Of a DNA stretch of 64,000 bases, positions 1 to 8,213 are shown piece by piece. The notes below the pieces were generated by a model. The model was not told where the DNA came from and searched no databases. It worked only from the letters and a program-made list of their open reading frames with translations. Each line of letters starts with the position of its first letter. Positions within the stretch are counted from its first letter, which is position 1. Made by a program: the position numbers and the translations under genes. Where the stretch lies: NCBI RefSeq assembly GCF_003001675.1, contig NZ_PVYW01000022.1, positions 1 through 64,000 of the forward strand, given 5' to 3'. Source of the DNA: Cohnella sp. SGD-V74 (GTDB lineage: Bacteria > Bacillota > Bacilli > Paenibacillales > Paenibacillaceae).

Positions 1-79
1 GGATTTTTTATATAATCGCCATGAAAAACACTTATATTATTACATATATAGCTAATTGTAGTTATTTTCGCGTGAAGTT

Positions 80-1594
80 TTATGCAACGCTAGTGTCCTC
101 GGACGCGTCATAGAAAGGAAGGAACCCCTTCAACGGATTGTCTACCGGCGAATTCCGATACTCTAGCGCATACGTTCCGGCCGAAGTTGCCCAAGCCGGC
201 GGGCTAGGATGATCGACAGGCTCCGTCGTCGAGCCGCCTCCGGATTCGCCCGTCCGGCCCGACAACGCATACAATCCGATTCGGTCCAGGCTCAGGACGT
301 TGTCGAGCTGCTGGATTGGAGCAAAACCGAACTGAATCTGCAGCACCTTGCTCGCATCGAATGGCGCGTCGCAAGCGTCGCAGCCTTGCCAATCGGATTG
401 AGCGAGGGCGCTCCACGGAATTCTGACCATTCCTCTGTACCCCGCGGCGATGGAGAGGGAGCCTCCTTCGAGAAGAGTTGTCCGCCAGCCTTCGGCTGCA
501 TCGTAGAATTCCACGGAGCCCCCTGCTTTTAAGGAAAACTCGCCTTTCGGCGCATCCGTAACCAGAGAAAGGTTCAGATCCATCCCCTTGTTGCTCGGAG
601 ACGCATGGTTGACCCAGAAGACGAGTCCGTCGAACGCGGACCAGTCCGTATCCGCCCCGGCAAACGCCGTGCGCTTAATGTTGGCCCAATCGGATGCAGT
701 CCCGACCGCAGGAGGGGTCACCGACAATTTCATCGCTTGCCCGCCGTCCGAGTAGTTCGTCCGGTCAATCGTTCGCAGCGCGGACGGCTGACCTGACTCC
801 CAATCCACCCTCCAGACGTTCTGCAAGGCGGCATCGTCGGCGTAAGCTTCGAAATCTTCCAATACTTTGTCGGCGCGATAGACCGCGATGTCGTCAATCG
901 TGATCACGTTATGAACGTAACCCGCCGGCGGGTATCCGAACTGAAGACCGGTGACTTCGCCGGCATCCAGCTCGGCCGCGCAGTCGGCTTGAACGCCGTC
1001 GCACTGCCAGGCGGATTGAACGAATTGATCCCAGGAAATGCTCACGACTCCCTGGAATCCCGCGGGAATAAGAAGCGAGCTTCCGCCGAACGCCGCGGTC
1101 TGCCAGCTTCCGTCTGCGGCGATCGTCAAGGCTGTCCCGCCTTCCTTTAACCCGAACTCGCCTTTCGCCGCAGGCGTTTGAAGCGCGACGTTTAAGCTGA
1201 AAGCTTTGTTGTCGTTCGTCGTATTGTCCACCCAGAAGCTCAGCCCGTCGAACAGAGACCAGTCCCTCTTGTCCGAAGGGATCGAATAGGCGATATTCGC
1301 CCACTCCGAATCGGCGATGGCCGCCGAAAGCTCCAGTCCCTGGCTTCCGCTTGCTTGGCCGAGCGCCCTTGCCACCGAGCCGGGTTTGTCCGACCACGCT
1401 TCGGTCCACGCCTGCCTAAGCGCCTCATCGTCCGCATAAGACTCGAAATCCTCGATCAGTCCCGGTTTGCCCGAAGCCGGCTCGGCGTGTGCCCGGTTTA
1501 CGTAATTCATCCAGAACATGCTCGACAGCAAACAGATGACGAGGAATACTCTGAACGATGCCTTCCCCCTATCGCGTACGGATAACGGACCCAT
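80..1594 (-). CDS. Secreted protein with two carbohydrate-binding modules, C-terminally truncated (DUF4832-type)
   Basis: The 504-aa product starts at an ATG behind AAGGAGG and has a signal peptide (hydrophobic core about residues 14-30, cleavage likely after AHA). Two homologous modules follow, beginning near residues 46 and 245 with the similar openings LIEDFESYADD and VLEDFEAYADD; such modules are usually carbohydrate-binding (CBM11-like). After a Gly/Ser/Pro linker comes YALEYRNSPVDNPLKGFLPFYD, which resembles the beginning of the DUF4832-type glycosidase-like domain, but the frame stops about ten residues later. The catalytic part is therefore missing. Sequence beyond the stop is abruptly AT-rich, suggesting an insertion or deletion. 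The gene closes the sugar-importer operon upstream, so it probably captured the imported glycan at the surface. Assignment of the lost domain rests on a short motif. Confidence 0.75.
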   Translation of the reverse strand: MGPLSVRDRGKASFRVFLVICLLSSMFWMNYVNRAHAEPASGKPGLIEDFESYADDEALRQAWTEAWSDKPGSVARALGQASGSQGLELSAAIADSEWANIAYSIPSDKRDWSLFDGLSFWVDNTTNDNKAFSLNVALQTPAAKGEFGLKEGGTALTIAADGSWQTAAFGGSSLLIPAGFQGVVSISWDQFVQSAWQCDGVQADCAAELDAGEVTGLQFGYPPAGYVHNVITIDDIAVYRADKVLEDFEAYADDAALQNVWRVDWESGQPSALRTIDRTNYSDGGQAMKLSVTPPAVGTASDWANIKRTAFAGADTDWSAFDGLVFWVNHASPSNKGMDLNLSLVTDAPKGEFSLKAGGSVEFYDAAEGWRTTLLEGGSLSIAAGYRGMVRIPWSALAQSDWQGCDACDAPFDASKVLQIQFGFAPIQQLDNVLSLDRIGLYALSGRTGESGGGSTTEPVDHPSPPAWATSAGTYALEYRNSPVDNPLKGFLPFYDASEDTSVA

Positions 1595-1626
1595 CGAAAT
1601 CCTCCTTATTATCGCGCGGCGGCCGG

Positions 1627-2457
1627 TTAGCCTTTGTGCGCGCTGAATGCGATCCCTTCGATGAATTGCTTCTGGAAGATGAAGAAGAGGACGATCATCG
1701 GAACGACCGCCATGAAGGCGCCTGCCATCAGCACCGGATAGTCCGTCCCGAACATGGACACCAGCGTCGCGATCCCCGACGACAAGGTCATCTTCTCGGG
1801 CGAGCTGTTAATGATAAGCGGCCATTGCAGCTCGTTCCACGCCCACTGCAGTTGAATGATGACAATCGCGACCAATGCCGACTTGACCAACGGGAGCATG
1901 ATGTGCCAATAAATCTGAAACGGATTGCAGCCGTCGAGCACCGCCGCTTCTTCCAATTCCTTGGATATGGTCAGAAAAAACTGCCTGAGCAGAAACGTGG
2001 CGAAAGGGCTGACCAACGAGGCAATCCACAGCGCGGTAACCGTATTGACCAATCCCAGGTCGCTCATCATCATATATTGCGGCGTATAAAATACCGGATT
2101 AGGCACCATCATGACCGAGATAAGCAGAATAAAAAGAATCGAGCTTCCCGGAAACTTGATCCGGGCGAAAGCATAGGCCGCCATCGAGCTGAATATGACC
2201 GGGAATGCGGTCTTCATGGCCGCCGTGATCACCGTATTCAAGTAATAATAAGGAAACGCGGATTGCTTGATCGCCTCGATGTATCCTCTTAAGCTGGGGG
2301 CCTCGGGAAAATAACGGATCGGAATTTGCGTCGCTTCCGTCGTCGTTTTCAGCGAAGTCAGCACCATCCATACGAATGGAACGAGCATGGCCACGGAGCT
2401 GACGATAAGAATGATATGAACGATGAGGTTGATCTTCCTCGTCGATGAGATGGGCAC
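1627..2457 (-). CDS. Carbohydrate ABC transporter permease (MalG family)
   Basis: Inner-membrane permease of 276 aa with six predicted membrane segments (first near residues 13-33) and the cytoplasmic EAA loop (EEAAVLDGCNPFQIYWHIML) that docks on the ATPase. It ends with the family-typical GIAFSAHKG. The start is GTG; the site upstream is AAAGGGGGG with about 7 nt spacing. It lies 18 nt downstream of the partner permease and upstream of the carbohydrate-binding protein. No ATPase gene is present nearby, so a shared MsmX-type ATPase encoded elsewhere probably powers it. Substrate cannot be read from the sequence. Confidence 0.93.
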   Translation of the reverse strand: MPISSTRKINLIVHIILIVSSVAMLVPFVWMVLTSLKTTTEATQIPIRYFPEAPSLRGYIEAIKQSAFPYYYLNTVITAAMKTAFPVIFSSMAAYAFARIKFPGSSILFILLISVMMVPNPVFYTPQYMMMSDLGLVNTVTALWIASLVSPFATFLLRQFFLTISKELEEAAVLDGCNPFQIYWHIMLPLVKSALVAIVIIQLQWAWNELQWPLIINSSPEKMTLSSGIATLVSMFGTDYPVLMAGAFMAVVPMIVLFFIFQKQFIEGIAFSAHKG

Positions 2458-2475
2458 CTCCGTTCCCCCCTTTCC

Positions 2476-3354
2476 TTAGTCGTAGACGACCCATTTTTTC
2501 TGAAACGCAAATTGAATTCCCGTAAGCAAAAGATTGATCAGCAGCAAAATATTGACGATCGCCGCGCCGTAATTGGGATTAAAATAAACGAAGCTGTTCT
2601 GATAATAGGCATATACGAGCGACCGTACCGACGGAAGCGCGACATTCGTCTTCCCGATAATCAAGTAGATAGAGTCGAAAATCTGCGTCGCTCCGATCAG
2701 CAGGATAATGCTCGTAAAGAAGAGCGTCGGCGTCAGCAGCGGCACCGTAATATAGCGAAACTTATTGAATCTCTTGGCTCCGTCGATTTCCGCGGCTTCG
2801 TAGAGCGTTTTGGGTATTCCTTGCAAGCCTGCGAGAATGAGCAACATGTTCAAGCCGATGGCTCCCCACACGCCGACGATGACCAGCACGAACATGGCAT
2901 AATTCGGGTCGGACAACCAGGCTACGCGGGTGCCAAGAAGATGATTGACGAGTCCGAAGTCCTTGGCGAACAGGACGACCCACACCATCGCCGCCGCTGC
3001 CGGCATCGTGACTTGAGGCAGGAAAAACACGACGCGATACACGGACAGCGCTTTGATCTTCGCGTTCAGCAGCACTGCGAAAAAGGTGGACAGCACCAGC
3101 GTAAGCGGCACGAACAGAACGACATAGTACAGGGTGTTGCGCAGATTTTGCCAAAACTCCCGATCTTGGAACAGCTTCACATAGTTGTCGAATCCGACCC
3201 AATGATTGACGAGCCCGAAATTCTCGGACCGCTGGAATCCGAGCATAATCGAATGGAGAACCGGCCAACCCCAGAAAACCAATGTGCCCAGGAGAGTCGG
3301 CGCGATCATGAAATAAGCCCACGCATATCTGCTTCTGGAATTCACTCTGACCAC
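2476..3354 (-). CDS. Carbohydrate ABC transporter permease (MalF family)
   Basis: A 292-aa permease with six membrane segments and the EAA loop EAAEIDGAKRFNKFRYITVP near residue 190. It heterodimerises with the MalG-type protein encoded just downstream to form the membrane channel of a CUT1-type sugar importer. The gene follows the binding-protein gene by about 70 nt in the same direction, and AGGGAGTGG upstream of the ATG serves as a ribosome-binding site. Family assignment is firm; substrate is unknown. Confidence 0.93.
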   Translation of the reverse strand: MVRVNSRSRYAWAYFMIAPTLLGTLVFWGWPVLHSIMLGFQRSENFGLVNHWVGFDNYVKLFQDREFWQNLRNTLYYVVLFVPLTLVLSTFFAVLLNAKIKALSVYRVVFFLPQVTMPAAAAMVWVVLFAKDFGLVNHLLGTRVAWLSDPNYAMFVLVIVGVWGAIGLNMLLILAGLQGIPKTLYEAAEIDGAKRFNKFRYITVPLLTPTLFFTSIILLIGATQIFDSIYLIIGKTNVALPSVRSLVYAYYQNSFVYFNPNYGAAIVNILLLINLLLTGIQFAFQKKWVVYD

Positions 3355-3423
3355 TCCCTATTCAGGGGAGACGTTCCCGGTCTTGAAGAACGTCTCCCGA
3401 ATCGCTGTATTTTGGACGCTAAC

Positions 3424-4746
3424 TTACTTCGTTTCCTCGATCGCCTGATTCATCATCTCGGCGACCTTCTTCGCCGTTTCCTCTACCGAGGCGGCTCCGC
3501 CCCACGCTTGCGACATCATCTCGGGCTCTTTGGCGAACCATACCGGATACGACTTGGAGCCGCTCGGATACGGAATCGCATCGGCCACTTGATCGATGAA
3601 GATCTGCAGATTCAAGTGAGGTCTCGACGTCAACCACGCTTCTTGCGTGCCGTTGAATGCCGGGATGGCCGCGCCCATCTCCGCCGTAATTTCCGCCGCT
3701 CTCTGCGAACCAAGGAACTTGAGGAACTGCCACGCTTCATCCTTGTGCTTGCCGCTTGCAGACATGACGTTGCCCAGGCCGTTAATGATGTTGCCTCTCT
3801 TGACCTTGCCTTTAGGCAGCTTCGCCCAATCCCATTTCCCCTGAATAATGTCGCTGCCGTCGATGTCGCTGATCCGCCAGGACCCGTCGAAGATCATCGC
3901 CAATCTTCCGGACTTGAACATTTCGGTCGCTTCCGTGTCCGTCATTTGCTGATGGGTTGGAGATGCGCCGTCGAGCGTCATTTGATAACGGGCTTGCAGC
4001 GCTTCGATCGAAGCCGGGTCGTCGTAGCCCGATTTGCTCATGTCGTCGGACAAAATGTACCCGCCGTTAGCCAGCATGTCGTTCCAATAGCCGGTCTGGG
4101 TGTCCAATTTTGCTCCGAAGCCGTAGATGCCTTTGTCCGGTTGGCTCAATTGCTTGGCTACTTCCGCAAGCTTCGCATAGTCCCACGTATCGTCCGGATA
4201 AGGGATGTTCGCTTGATCGAACAGCTCTTTGTTGTAAGCCAAGCCGATCGTATCGAAATCCTTCGGCACGCCGTAGTTCTCGCCGTTCAGCGTATAGATG
4301 GAAGCCAGGTCGGCCGCGTAATTGTTCAGATCGATTTCTCCGGCCTGTACTTTGCTCGTGATCGGCTCCAGGAAATTGCCTGTCGCGTATTTGACGAATT
4401 GGCCTCCGTGCATCCAGAACACGTCCGGCAGCGTTCCGGCAGGAGCGGCTGCGGACATTTTGGTCCAGTAATCGCCCCACGGGATAACTTCGACCTTGAC
4501 CTTGATATGCGGATTCTGCGCCGTGAACTCCTCCGCAATGGCTTCCATTGCCGGCTGCTGGATTTTATCCCAGATGGAATAGGTAATCGTGACGTTCTTT
4601 TTGGACTCGTTCGCCGTTCCCCCGGCACTGCTGCTCGGACTGCTGTCAGATGCGCCTTTCGAGTTGTTGCCGCATGCGGACGCGACCAAAGCCAATACGA
4701 GGAAAACAACTGCAAGAACGAATGAAAATTTGTTTCTTTTTACCAT
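3424..4746 (-). CDS. Carbohydrate ABC transporter substrate-binding lipoprotein
   Basis: First gene of the importer operon, 440 aa. The N-terminus is a lipoprotein signal (KRNKFSFVLAVVF core, lipobox ASAC with Cys at about residue 25) followed by a Ser/Gly-rich tether. The mature part has extracellular solute-binding family 1 features: TYSIWDKIQQPAMEAIAEEF, FWMHGGQFVKYA, and a C-terminal FLKFLGSQRAAEI segment. It delivers an oligosaccharide or sugar to the two downstream permeases. A palindrome shared with the LacI-family gene promoter lies about 30 bp upstream of the start codon, so repression by that regulator is likely. Confidence 0.93.
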   Translation of the reverse strand: MVKRNKFSFVLAVVFLVLALVASACGNNSKGASDSSPSSSAGGTANESKKNVTITYSIWDKIQQPAMEAIAEEFTAQNPHIKVKVEVIPWGDYWTKMSAAAPAGTLPDVFWMHGGQFVKYATGNFLEPITSKVQAGEIDLNNYAADLASIYTLNGENYGVPKDFDTIGLAYNKELFDQANIPYPDDTWDYAKLAEVAKQLSQPDKGIYGFGAKLDTQTGYWNDMLANGGYILSDDMSKSGYDDPASIEALQARYQMTLDGASPTHQQMTDTEATEMFKSGRLAMIFDGSWRISDIDGSDIIQGKWDWAKLPKGKVKRGNIINGLGNVMSASGKHKDEAWQFLKFLGSQRAAEITAEMGAAIPAFNGTQEAWLTSRPHLNLQIFIDQVADAIPYPSGSKSYPVWFAKEPEMMSQAWGGAASVEETAKKVAEMMNQAIEETK

Positions 4747-4774
4747 CTTACATCCCCCTAGTTGATTAATTTAG

Positions 4775-4786
4775 GCAAATTTTTGC
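4775..4786. promoter_or_regulatory. Candidate LacI-family operator, copy 1
   Basis: GCAAATTTTTGC is a 12-bp near-palindrome 29 bp upstream of the binding-protein start codon. The same pattern (GCAANTTTKTGC) recurs at 4947-4958 and in front of the LacI-family gene at 7425-7436. The shared site suggests the repressor controls both the importer operon and itself. Confidence 0.55.
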
Positions 4787-4946
4787 ATAAATAATTTTGA
4801 AAATCCGCTTGCCCTGTTACACTTTCATTCTAATGGAACGCCGCAACGGTTCGATATGCCTCATTTTTAAGATTGCATGCCTGATTGTTAAGATAAAAAG
4901 ATTTGCATACGAAATAGATCCATCCATAATAGCGATGGATCTTTGC

Positions 4947-4958
4947 GCAAATTTGTGC
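4947..4958. promoter_or_regulatory. Candidate LacI-family operator, copy 2
   Basis: GCAAATTTGTGC, embedded in the larger TTTGCGCAAATTTGTGCAAA in which TTTGCGCAAA is a perfect palindrome with the central CG typical of LacI-family operators. It lies about 170 bp upstream of copy 1, a spacing that could allow looping. Confidence 0.5.
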
Positions 4959-4980
4959 AAATAAAGCCGGAAACGCAATT

Positions 4981-5042
4981 AAGCGCCTCGTAGGGTAGGG
5001 ACATGAATGGATCATTGTCCTTAGCCCATCGCGAGGCGCTTT
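4981..5042. terminator. Extended imperfect hairpin, possible terminator
   Basis: AAGCGCCTCG at 4981-4990 pairs with CGAGGCGCTT at 5032-5041. Inside it GGGTAGGGACA pairs imperfectly with TGTCCTTAGCCC and TGA with TCA, giving an almost continuous 62-nt stem. TTTTC follows on the plus strand and TTAATT on the minus strand, where it would end the upstream YdeI-like gene. Terminator is the simplest reading; a structured leader RNA is the alternative. Confidence 0.45.
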
Positions 5043-5136
5043 TCTCGTCGTAACCTATCTTCTTCTTTCTGCATGGCATTCGGTTTCCGGCCAAAAGGCG
5101 GTGATAAATGCCTCTGAGCGGGTTTGCATACACGCC

Positions 5137-5712
5137 CTAGACGTCCGGCTGAAGCAGACGTCCGTTATCGTTCCACTGGCCGTACATTTTATTTTCTCTG
5201 GTATGGATTATTAATTTGTCCAATCTGCTCTTATACAGCTCCGGCTGATTGGCAACGCTCTGGATCGTGTCGATGCGGACTCGCTGATACAGCGCCGGAA
5301 ACCCTAGAAAGTTTTTGTAGGTCTCGCTGTCCTCTGTAAGCCTTTGTTCGATCTCTGGATCTATCTTAAACGAATCGTACGCCATATCGGGAAGCACCTT
5401 TCTCCCCTCTTCCCGCATTAATCCCAGCCTTTCAAGCCGGCGTACGCGCTCCTTATTCAATTCCGTCCAAGAGCTTGTTTTGCTTCTCGGAGACAGCCTC
5501 TGCCCCATCTCGGTTTCGGACACTTTCTTCTTGATCCCGTCGATCCATCCCACGCATAACGCTTCTTCGACCGCATCCAAGTACAGCAGCGTTCCCGGGG
5601 CAGGCTTCATGCCGACGACCACCCAGCAGCATTTCTCGGTTCGACTATTTGCCTGCAGCCAATCCCTCAAACCCTCTCTCGAGCTTACGTCAAGCAGGTT
5701 TTCAATTTTCAT
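5137..5712 (-). CDS. YdeI/OmpD-associated family protein
   Basis: A 191-aa cytosolic protein resembling the YdeI/OmdA family: it carries DAVEEALCVGWIDGIKKK near the N-terminus and the RLSPRSKTSSWTELNKERVRRLERLGLM block typical of these proteins. Members are linked to envelope stress or bacteriocin tolerance in some bacteria, but the biochemical role is unclear. The frame is open further upstream; the ATG used here is preferred because AAAGGAG precedes it by 13 nt, whereas the previous ATG is almost in contact with that site. It appears monocistronic, with a strong terminator upstream (end of the acetyltransferase gene). Confidence 0.8.
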   Translation of the reverse strand: MKIENLLDVSSREGLRDWLQANSRTEKCCWVVVGMKPAPGTLLYLDAVEEALCVGWIDGIKKKVSETEMGQRLSPRSKTSSWTELNKERVRRLERLGLMREEGRKVLPDMAYDSFKIDPEIEQRLTEDSETYKNFLGFPALYQRVRIDTIQSVANQPELYKSRLDKLIIHTRENKMYGQWNDNGRLLQPDV

Positions 5713-5758
5713 CGCTATATACATTCTCCTTTTGTCAGCGGCGTTGAGACAATTATAA

Positions 5759-5795
5759 AATAGGAATGTTGACAACTGTCTGTCAACATTCCTAT
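5759..5795 (-). terminator. Intrinsic terminator after the acetyltransferase gene
   Basis: TAGGAATGTTGACA (5761-5774) pairs perfectly with TGTCAACATTCCTA (5781-5794) across a 6-nt loop; on the minus strand ATTTTAT follows. It lies directly after the acetyltransferase stop codon. Confidence 0.8.
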
Positions 5796-5797
5796 TG

Positions 5798-6343
5798 TTA
5801 GCTTTCGTCTGCCGGATTGATCATGGCGAGCACCTGATGATCCTCCCACACCCCGTTGATCTTGACGTTGCTGCGCGAAATCCCTTCCTTGCGGAAGCCG
5901 GCATTTTCCAGTACCCGGATCGATCCGGGATTGCGAGGAGAGGCCTCCCCGACTATCCGGTGAAACTTCAGCTCCTCGAAGGCATAACGCACGACCTGCT
6001 TCACGGCTTCCGTCATATAGCCTTTGCCGTTGTACGCCTGGTCCAGACTGTAGCCGATCATGCAGCTTTGCAGCGGTCCTCGCGCCACGAAGTTCAGATC
6101 AACGTTGCCGATAATTCGGTCGTCGTTCTCCTTGAGGCATATGACGAATGAATATTTCCGATCCGCTTCCCTGTCGGATACACTCTTGGCGATCGCTTGA
6201 AGCTGATACTCCTCCGTATCGTACTGTTCCGGATGGCCGGGTGAGAACTTCTCGAAGAACTCCTTGTTGCGCTTGTACATCGCCGCCAATTCGGCCGCGT
6301 CCGACTCCTCGGGGAATCGAACGTAGATTTGCTGCTCGGACAT
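5798..6343 (-). CDS. GNAT-family N-acetyltransferase (RimJ/RimL type)
   Basis: A 181-aa acetyl-CoA-dependent acyltransferase of the Acetyltransf_3 group. The acetyl-CoA loop is represented by QAYNGKGYMTEAV, followed by the helix VVRYAFEELKFHRI and the C-terminal N-PGSIRVLENAGFRKEG motif typical of RimJ/RimL/SpeG-like enzymes. Its acceptor could be a ribosomal protein N-terminus, a small amine or an antibiotic; the sequence does not decide. The ATG was chosen because GAGAGGAGGGGG lies just upstream. It follows the LacI-family gene by 46 nt in the same direction and may be cotranscribed with it. Confidence 0.88.
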   Translation of the reverse strand: MSEQQIYVRFPEESDAAELAAMYKRNKEFFEKFSPGHPEQYDTEEYQLQAIAKSVSDREADRKYSFVICLKENDDRIIGNVDLNFVARGPLQSCMIGYSLDQAYNGKGYMTEAVKQVVRYAFEELKFHRIVGEASPRNPGSIRVLENAGFRKEGISRSNVKINGVWEDHQVLAMINPADES

Positions 6344-6389
6344 TCGTCCCCCTCCTCTCTCTATTGCGGATCGATTCGCACAAAGCCCA

Positions 6390-7418
6390 CTACGCCTTAT
6401 CCGCCGGCGGAGAGCACGATTCCCGCTCAATCAGCTCGGTCTTAAGACTAATGTGGACTTCTGCGATATTTTTGTTCGTGATTAGTTCGGTCAGTACTTT
6501 GGCGATAACGGAGCTAATGTCGTACCTGAATCTTCGGACGGTCGTTAACGGCGGAACCATGAACTCCGACAGCTTCAAATCGTCGAAGCCGACCAAGGAG
6601 ACGTCCTGCGGAATGCGGAAGTTCATCTCCGCCAAGCCCTTCATCGCCCCGAAAGCCATGATGTCGTTAAACGTAAAAATCGCGGTCACGGACGGCTCCG
6701 CCCTCATCAATTGCTTCACCGCCTCATATCCGTGCGAAGGATCGAACGGCCCCATGACGACTTGGGTGTCGGACCACGGCAGCTTAAAATCGCGAAACGC
6801 GTCTTTGCACCCATCCAGCCGGTTCAAGCTCACCAGATGACTTTTCGGCCCCGCGATGATCCCGATTTTCCGATGCCCCAATCCGTGCAAATAGCGAATG
6901 ACCTCGTAGGCGCCTTTGCGATTATCGTAATCGATATAGTTTTGGCCGGTCTTATAGGTTCTTCCGTTCGTAAGCAAATACGGAATTCCGAGCCTCTCCA
7001 GCTCTTCGAACATCTTGTCGTTGACGAACGGATCGAATACGACGGCCGCGTCCGCTTTTTCCTCGCTCAGCAGCTTATAGGCCGGTGAGGAATGCAAATC
7101 CGGGCTGTGCTTCGCGATATGAATCCGATGGCCGTACGCTTCGAACTCTTCCTTCAAGTGATTCAAGTCGGCGGAAGTAGACGGATCGTTATCGACGAAG
7201 TCGCTGCTGCCCGGAACGATGACGACGATATTATAGGAAACGCCGGCCAGCTTGGAGGGAGCGACACCCGGCTTCAGGTGCTCGTTCGCGATTTCCAATA
7301 CTTTTCGGCGGGTCTCCTCGCTGAAATTGCCCTGGTTGTTCATAATTCTGGACACCGTACTGATCGAAACGTTTGCCTTTTTTGCGATTTCTTTGAGTTT
7401 GATGGCCGCTCCCCCCAA
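6390..7418 (-). CDS. LacI-family transcriptional regulator
   Basis: A 342-aa repressor: N-terminal helix-turn-helix (IKLKEIAKKANVSISTVSRIMNN) with the hinge helix near residues 50-60, then a periplasmic-binding-protein-like effector domain (SSDFVDND, YLLTNGRTY, GIIAGPKSHLVSLNRLDG, TAIFTFNDIMAFGAMKGL, VSLVGFDDLKLSEFMVPPLTTV). The TyrXLeu/Phe-DD features are typical of sugar-responsive members. The start given is a TTG; the usual family start would be at the ATC four codons further on, which sits 5 nt behind GGGGGGAG, so the true initiation codon is uncertain. A palindrome matching two sites before the sugar importer lies just upstream, supporting autoregulation and control of that importer. 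Confidence 0.93.
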   Translation of the reverse strand: MGGAAIKLKEIAKKANVSISTVSRIMNNQGNFSEETRRKVLEIANEHLKPGVAPSKLAGVSYNIVVIVPGSSDFVDNDPSTSADLNHLKEEFEAYGHRIHIAKHSPDLHSSPAYKLLSEEKADAAVVFDPFVNDKMFEELERLGIPYLLTNGRTYKTGQNYIDYDNRKGAYEVIRYLHGLGHRKIGIIAGPKSHLVSLNRLDGCKDAFRDFKLPWSDTQVVMGPFDPSHGYEAVKQLMRAEPSVTAIFTFNDIMAFGAMKGLAEMNFRIPQDVSLVGFDDLKLSEFMVPPLTTVRRFRYDISSVIAKVLTELITNKNIAEVHISLKTELIERESCSPPADKA

Positions 7419-7424
7419 TACTGC

Positions 7425-7436
7425 GCAACTTTTTGC
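7425..7436. promoter_or_regulatory. Candidate LacI-family operator, copy 3
   Basis: GCAACTTTTTGC within CTGCGCAACTTTTTGCACAA, directly before the regulator's start codon. It shares the GCAANTTTKTGC pattern with the two importer-promoter sites. Confidence 0.5.
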
Positions 7437-7485
7437 ACAACAAGGAAAGTATAGCGTTTCCTGTCGTTTCCGGTCAATTGTTCAT

Positions 7486-7531
7486 CAAAAGACCCCATAT
7501 GCCTCCGAGCGGAGGAATGGGGTCTCATTTT
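7486..7531 (-). terminator. Intrinsic terminator
   Basis: GACCCCAT (7491-7498) pairs with ATGGGGTC (7517-7524) and encloses CCTCC/GGAGG. On the minus strand the stem is followed by TTTTGAT, immediately downstream of the gene ending at 7531; on the plus strand TCATTTTT follows, so it may work in both directions. Confidence 0.75.
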
Positions 7532-8019
7532 TACGACGCAACCGAGTCCGAGACGCCTCTTTCGAAAGCTTCTCTCCCCGCGATTACGAAACATTCGACG
7601 ACCTTCTCGTTTCGGATCGTCTTTCTCGCTTCGGCCATCGCCGCATCGCCTTGATCCTGGCACAGAATGCCGATTTCCTTCTGATACCGCTCGTCCGCCT
7701 GCCCGGCTTTGATCTGACTGCCCAAGCTGCACCCGAGTTTATAAAACTCCAGCGAATGAACCTCTACGAACCTTTGCAGGAACGGATTTTCGAGATACGC
7801 CCTGCCTTCGGCCTGGCTCAATCCGGCATGATGGCGCAGAGCGTTGCCCAATACGTAAACAATCCTGGAAACCGCCTGTTCATGCCCTCTCCGAATCTCT
7901 TCGATCAGATCGCTCAGCATCCCCGGATTCGCCAGGTTATCTATCGCCAGCTCCATCTTGGCCCTTCCCTTAATATGACCGGCGGAATTTCTTCCGAGCA
8001 TGTTATCGAAAATTCCCAA
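7531..8019 (-). CDS. Conserved hypothetical cytosolic protein
   Basis: A 162-aa, mostly helical, charged protein with no signal peptide or membrane segment; I do not recognise its family. Visible features are the run MLSDLIEEIRRGHEQAVSRIVYVLGNALRHHAGLS, which could be an amphipathic helix pair, and a single CQDQG. The start chosen is a TTG about 9 nt behind AAAGAGG; an earlier in-frame TTG touches that site and an ATG lies six codons further in. A TATAAT-like -10 lies at 8115-8120 on the minus strand, so it may be transcribed on its own. It sits downstream of the ferric ABC operon, but no functional link can be shown. Confidence 0.6.
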   Translation of the reverse strand: MGIFDNMLGRNSAGHIKGRAKMELAIDNLANPGMLSDLIEEIRRGHEQAVSRIVYVLGNALRHHAGLSQAEGRAYLENPFLQRFVEVHSLEFYKLGCSLGSQIKAGQADERYQKEIGILCQDQGDAAMAEARKTIRNEKVVECFVIAGREAFERGVSDSVAS

Positions 8020-8213
8020 TGCGAGCAACCTCTTTCTGATATTGAATAGATTGTGCCGATCTCGAAGCTGCGGATTCTGACAGGCATTTCCGGGAAACCA
8101 ACTGGCTTGCGTCTATTATATCGAAATCGACTTGAAAATGCTCGATAATCGTTTGGCAAAACAGGTAAACCATTCTGCCCGAAGGCTTGAATGAATAGCA
8201 TGAGAGTTTTCCG

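Larger units (their letters stand above)
4747..5136. other. Intergenic region with importer promoter, operator copies and an extended hairpin
   Basis: No gene is supported in these 390 bases. They hold two copies of the candidate LacI operator (4775-4786 and 4947-4958), two further TTTGCATAC half-site-like stretches near 4902 and 5122, and a long imperfect hairpin at 4981-5042. The AT-rich part next to the start codon presumably contains the importer promoter, although no convincing -35/-10 pair could be singled out. Confidence 0.6.

Noticed and set aside
2512-4725. 737-codon plus-strand frame opposite the sugar importer genes
   Set aside because: Antisense frame in GC-rich coding DNA; composition dominated by Arg/His/Gln; the minus-strand genes have clear families.
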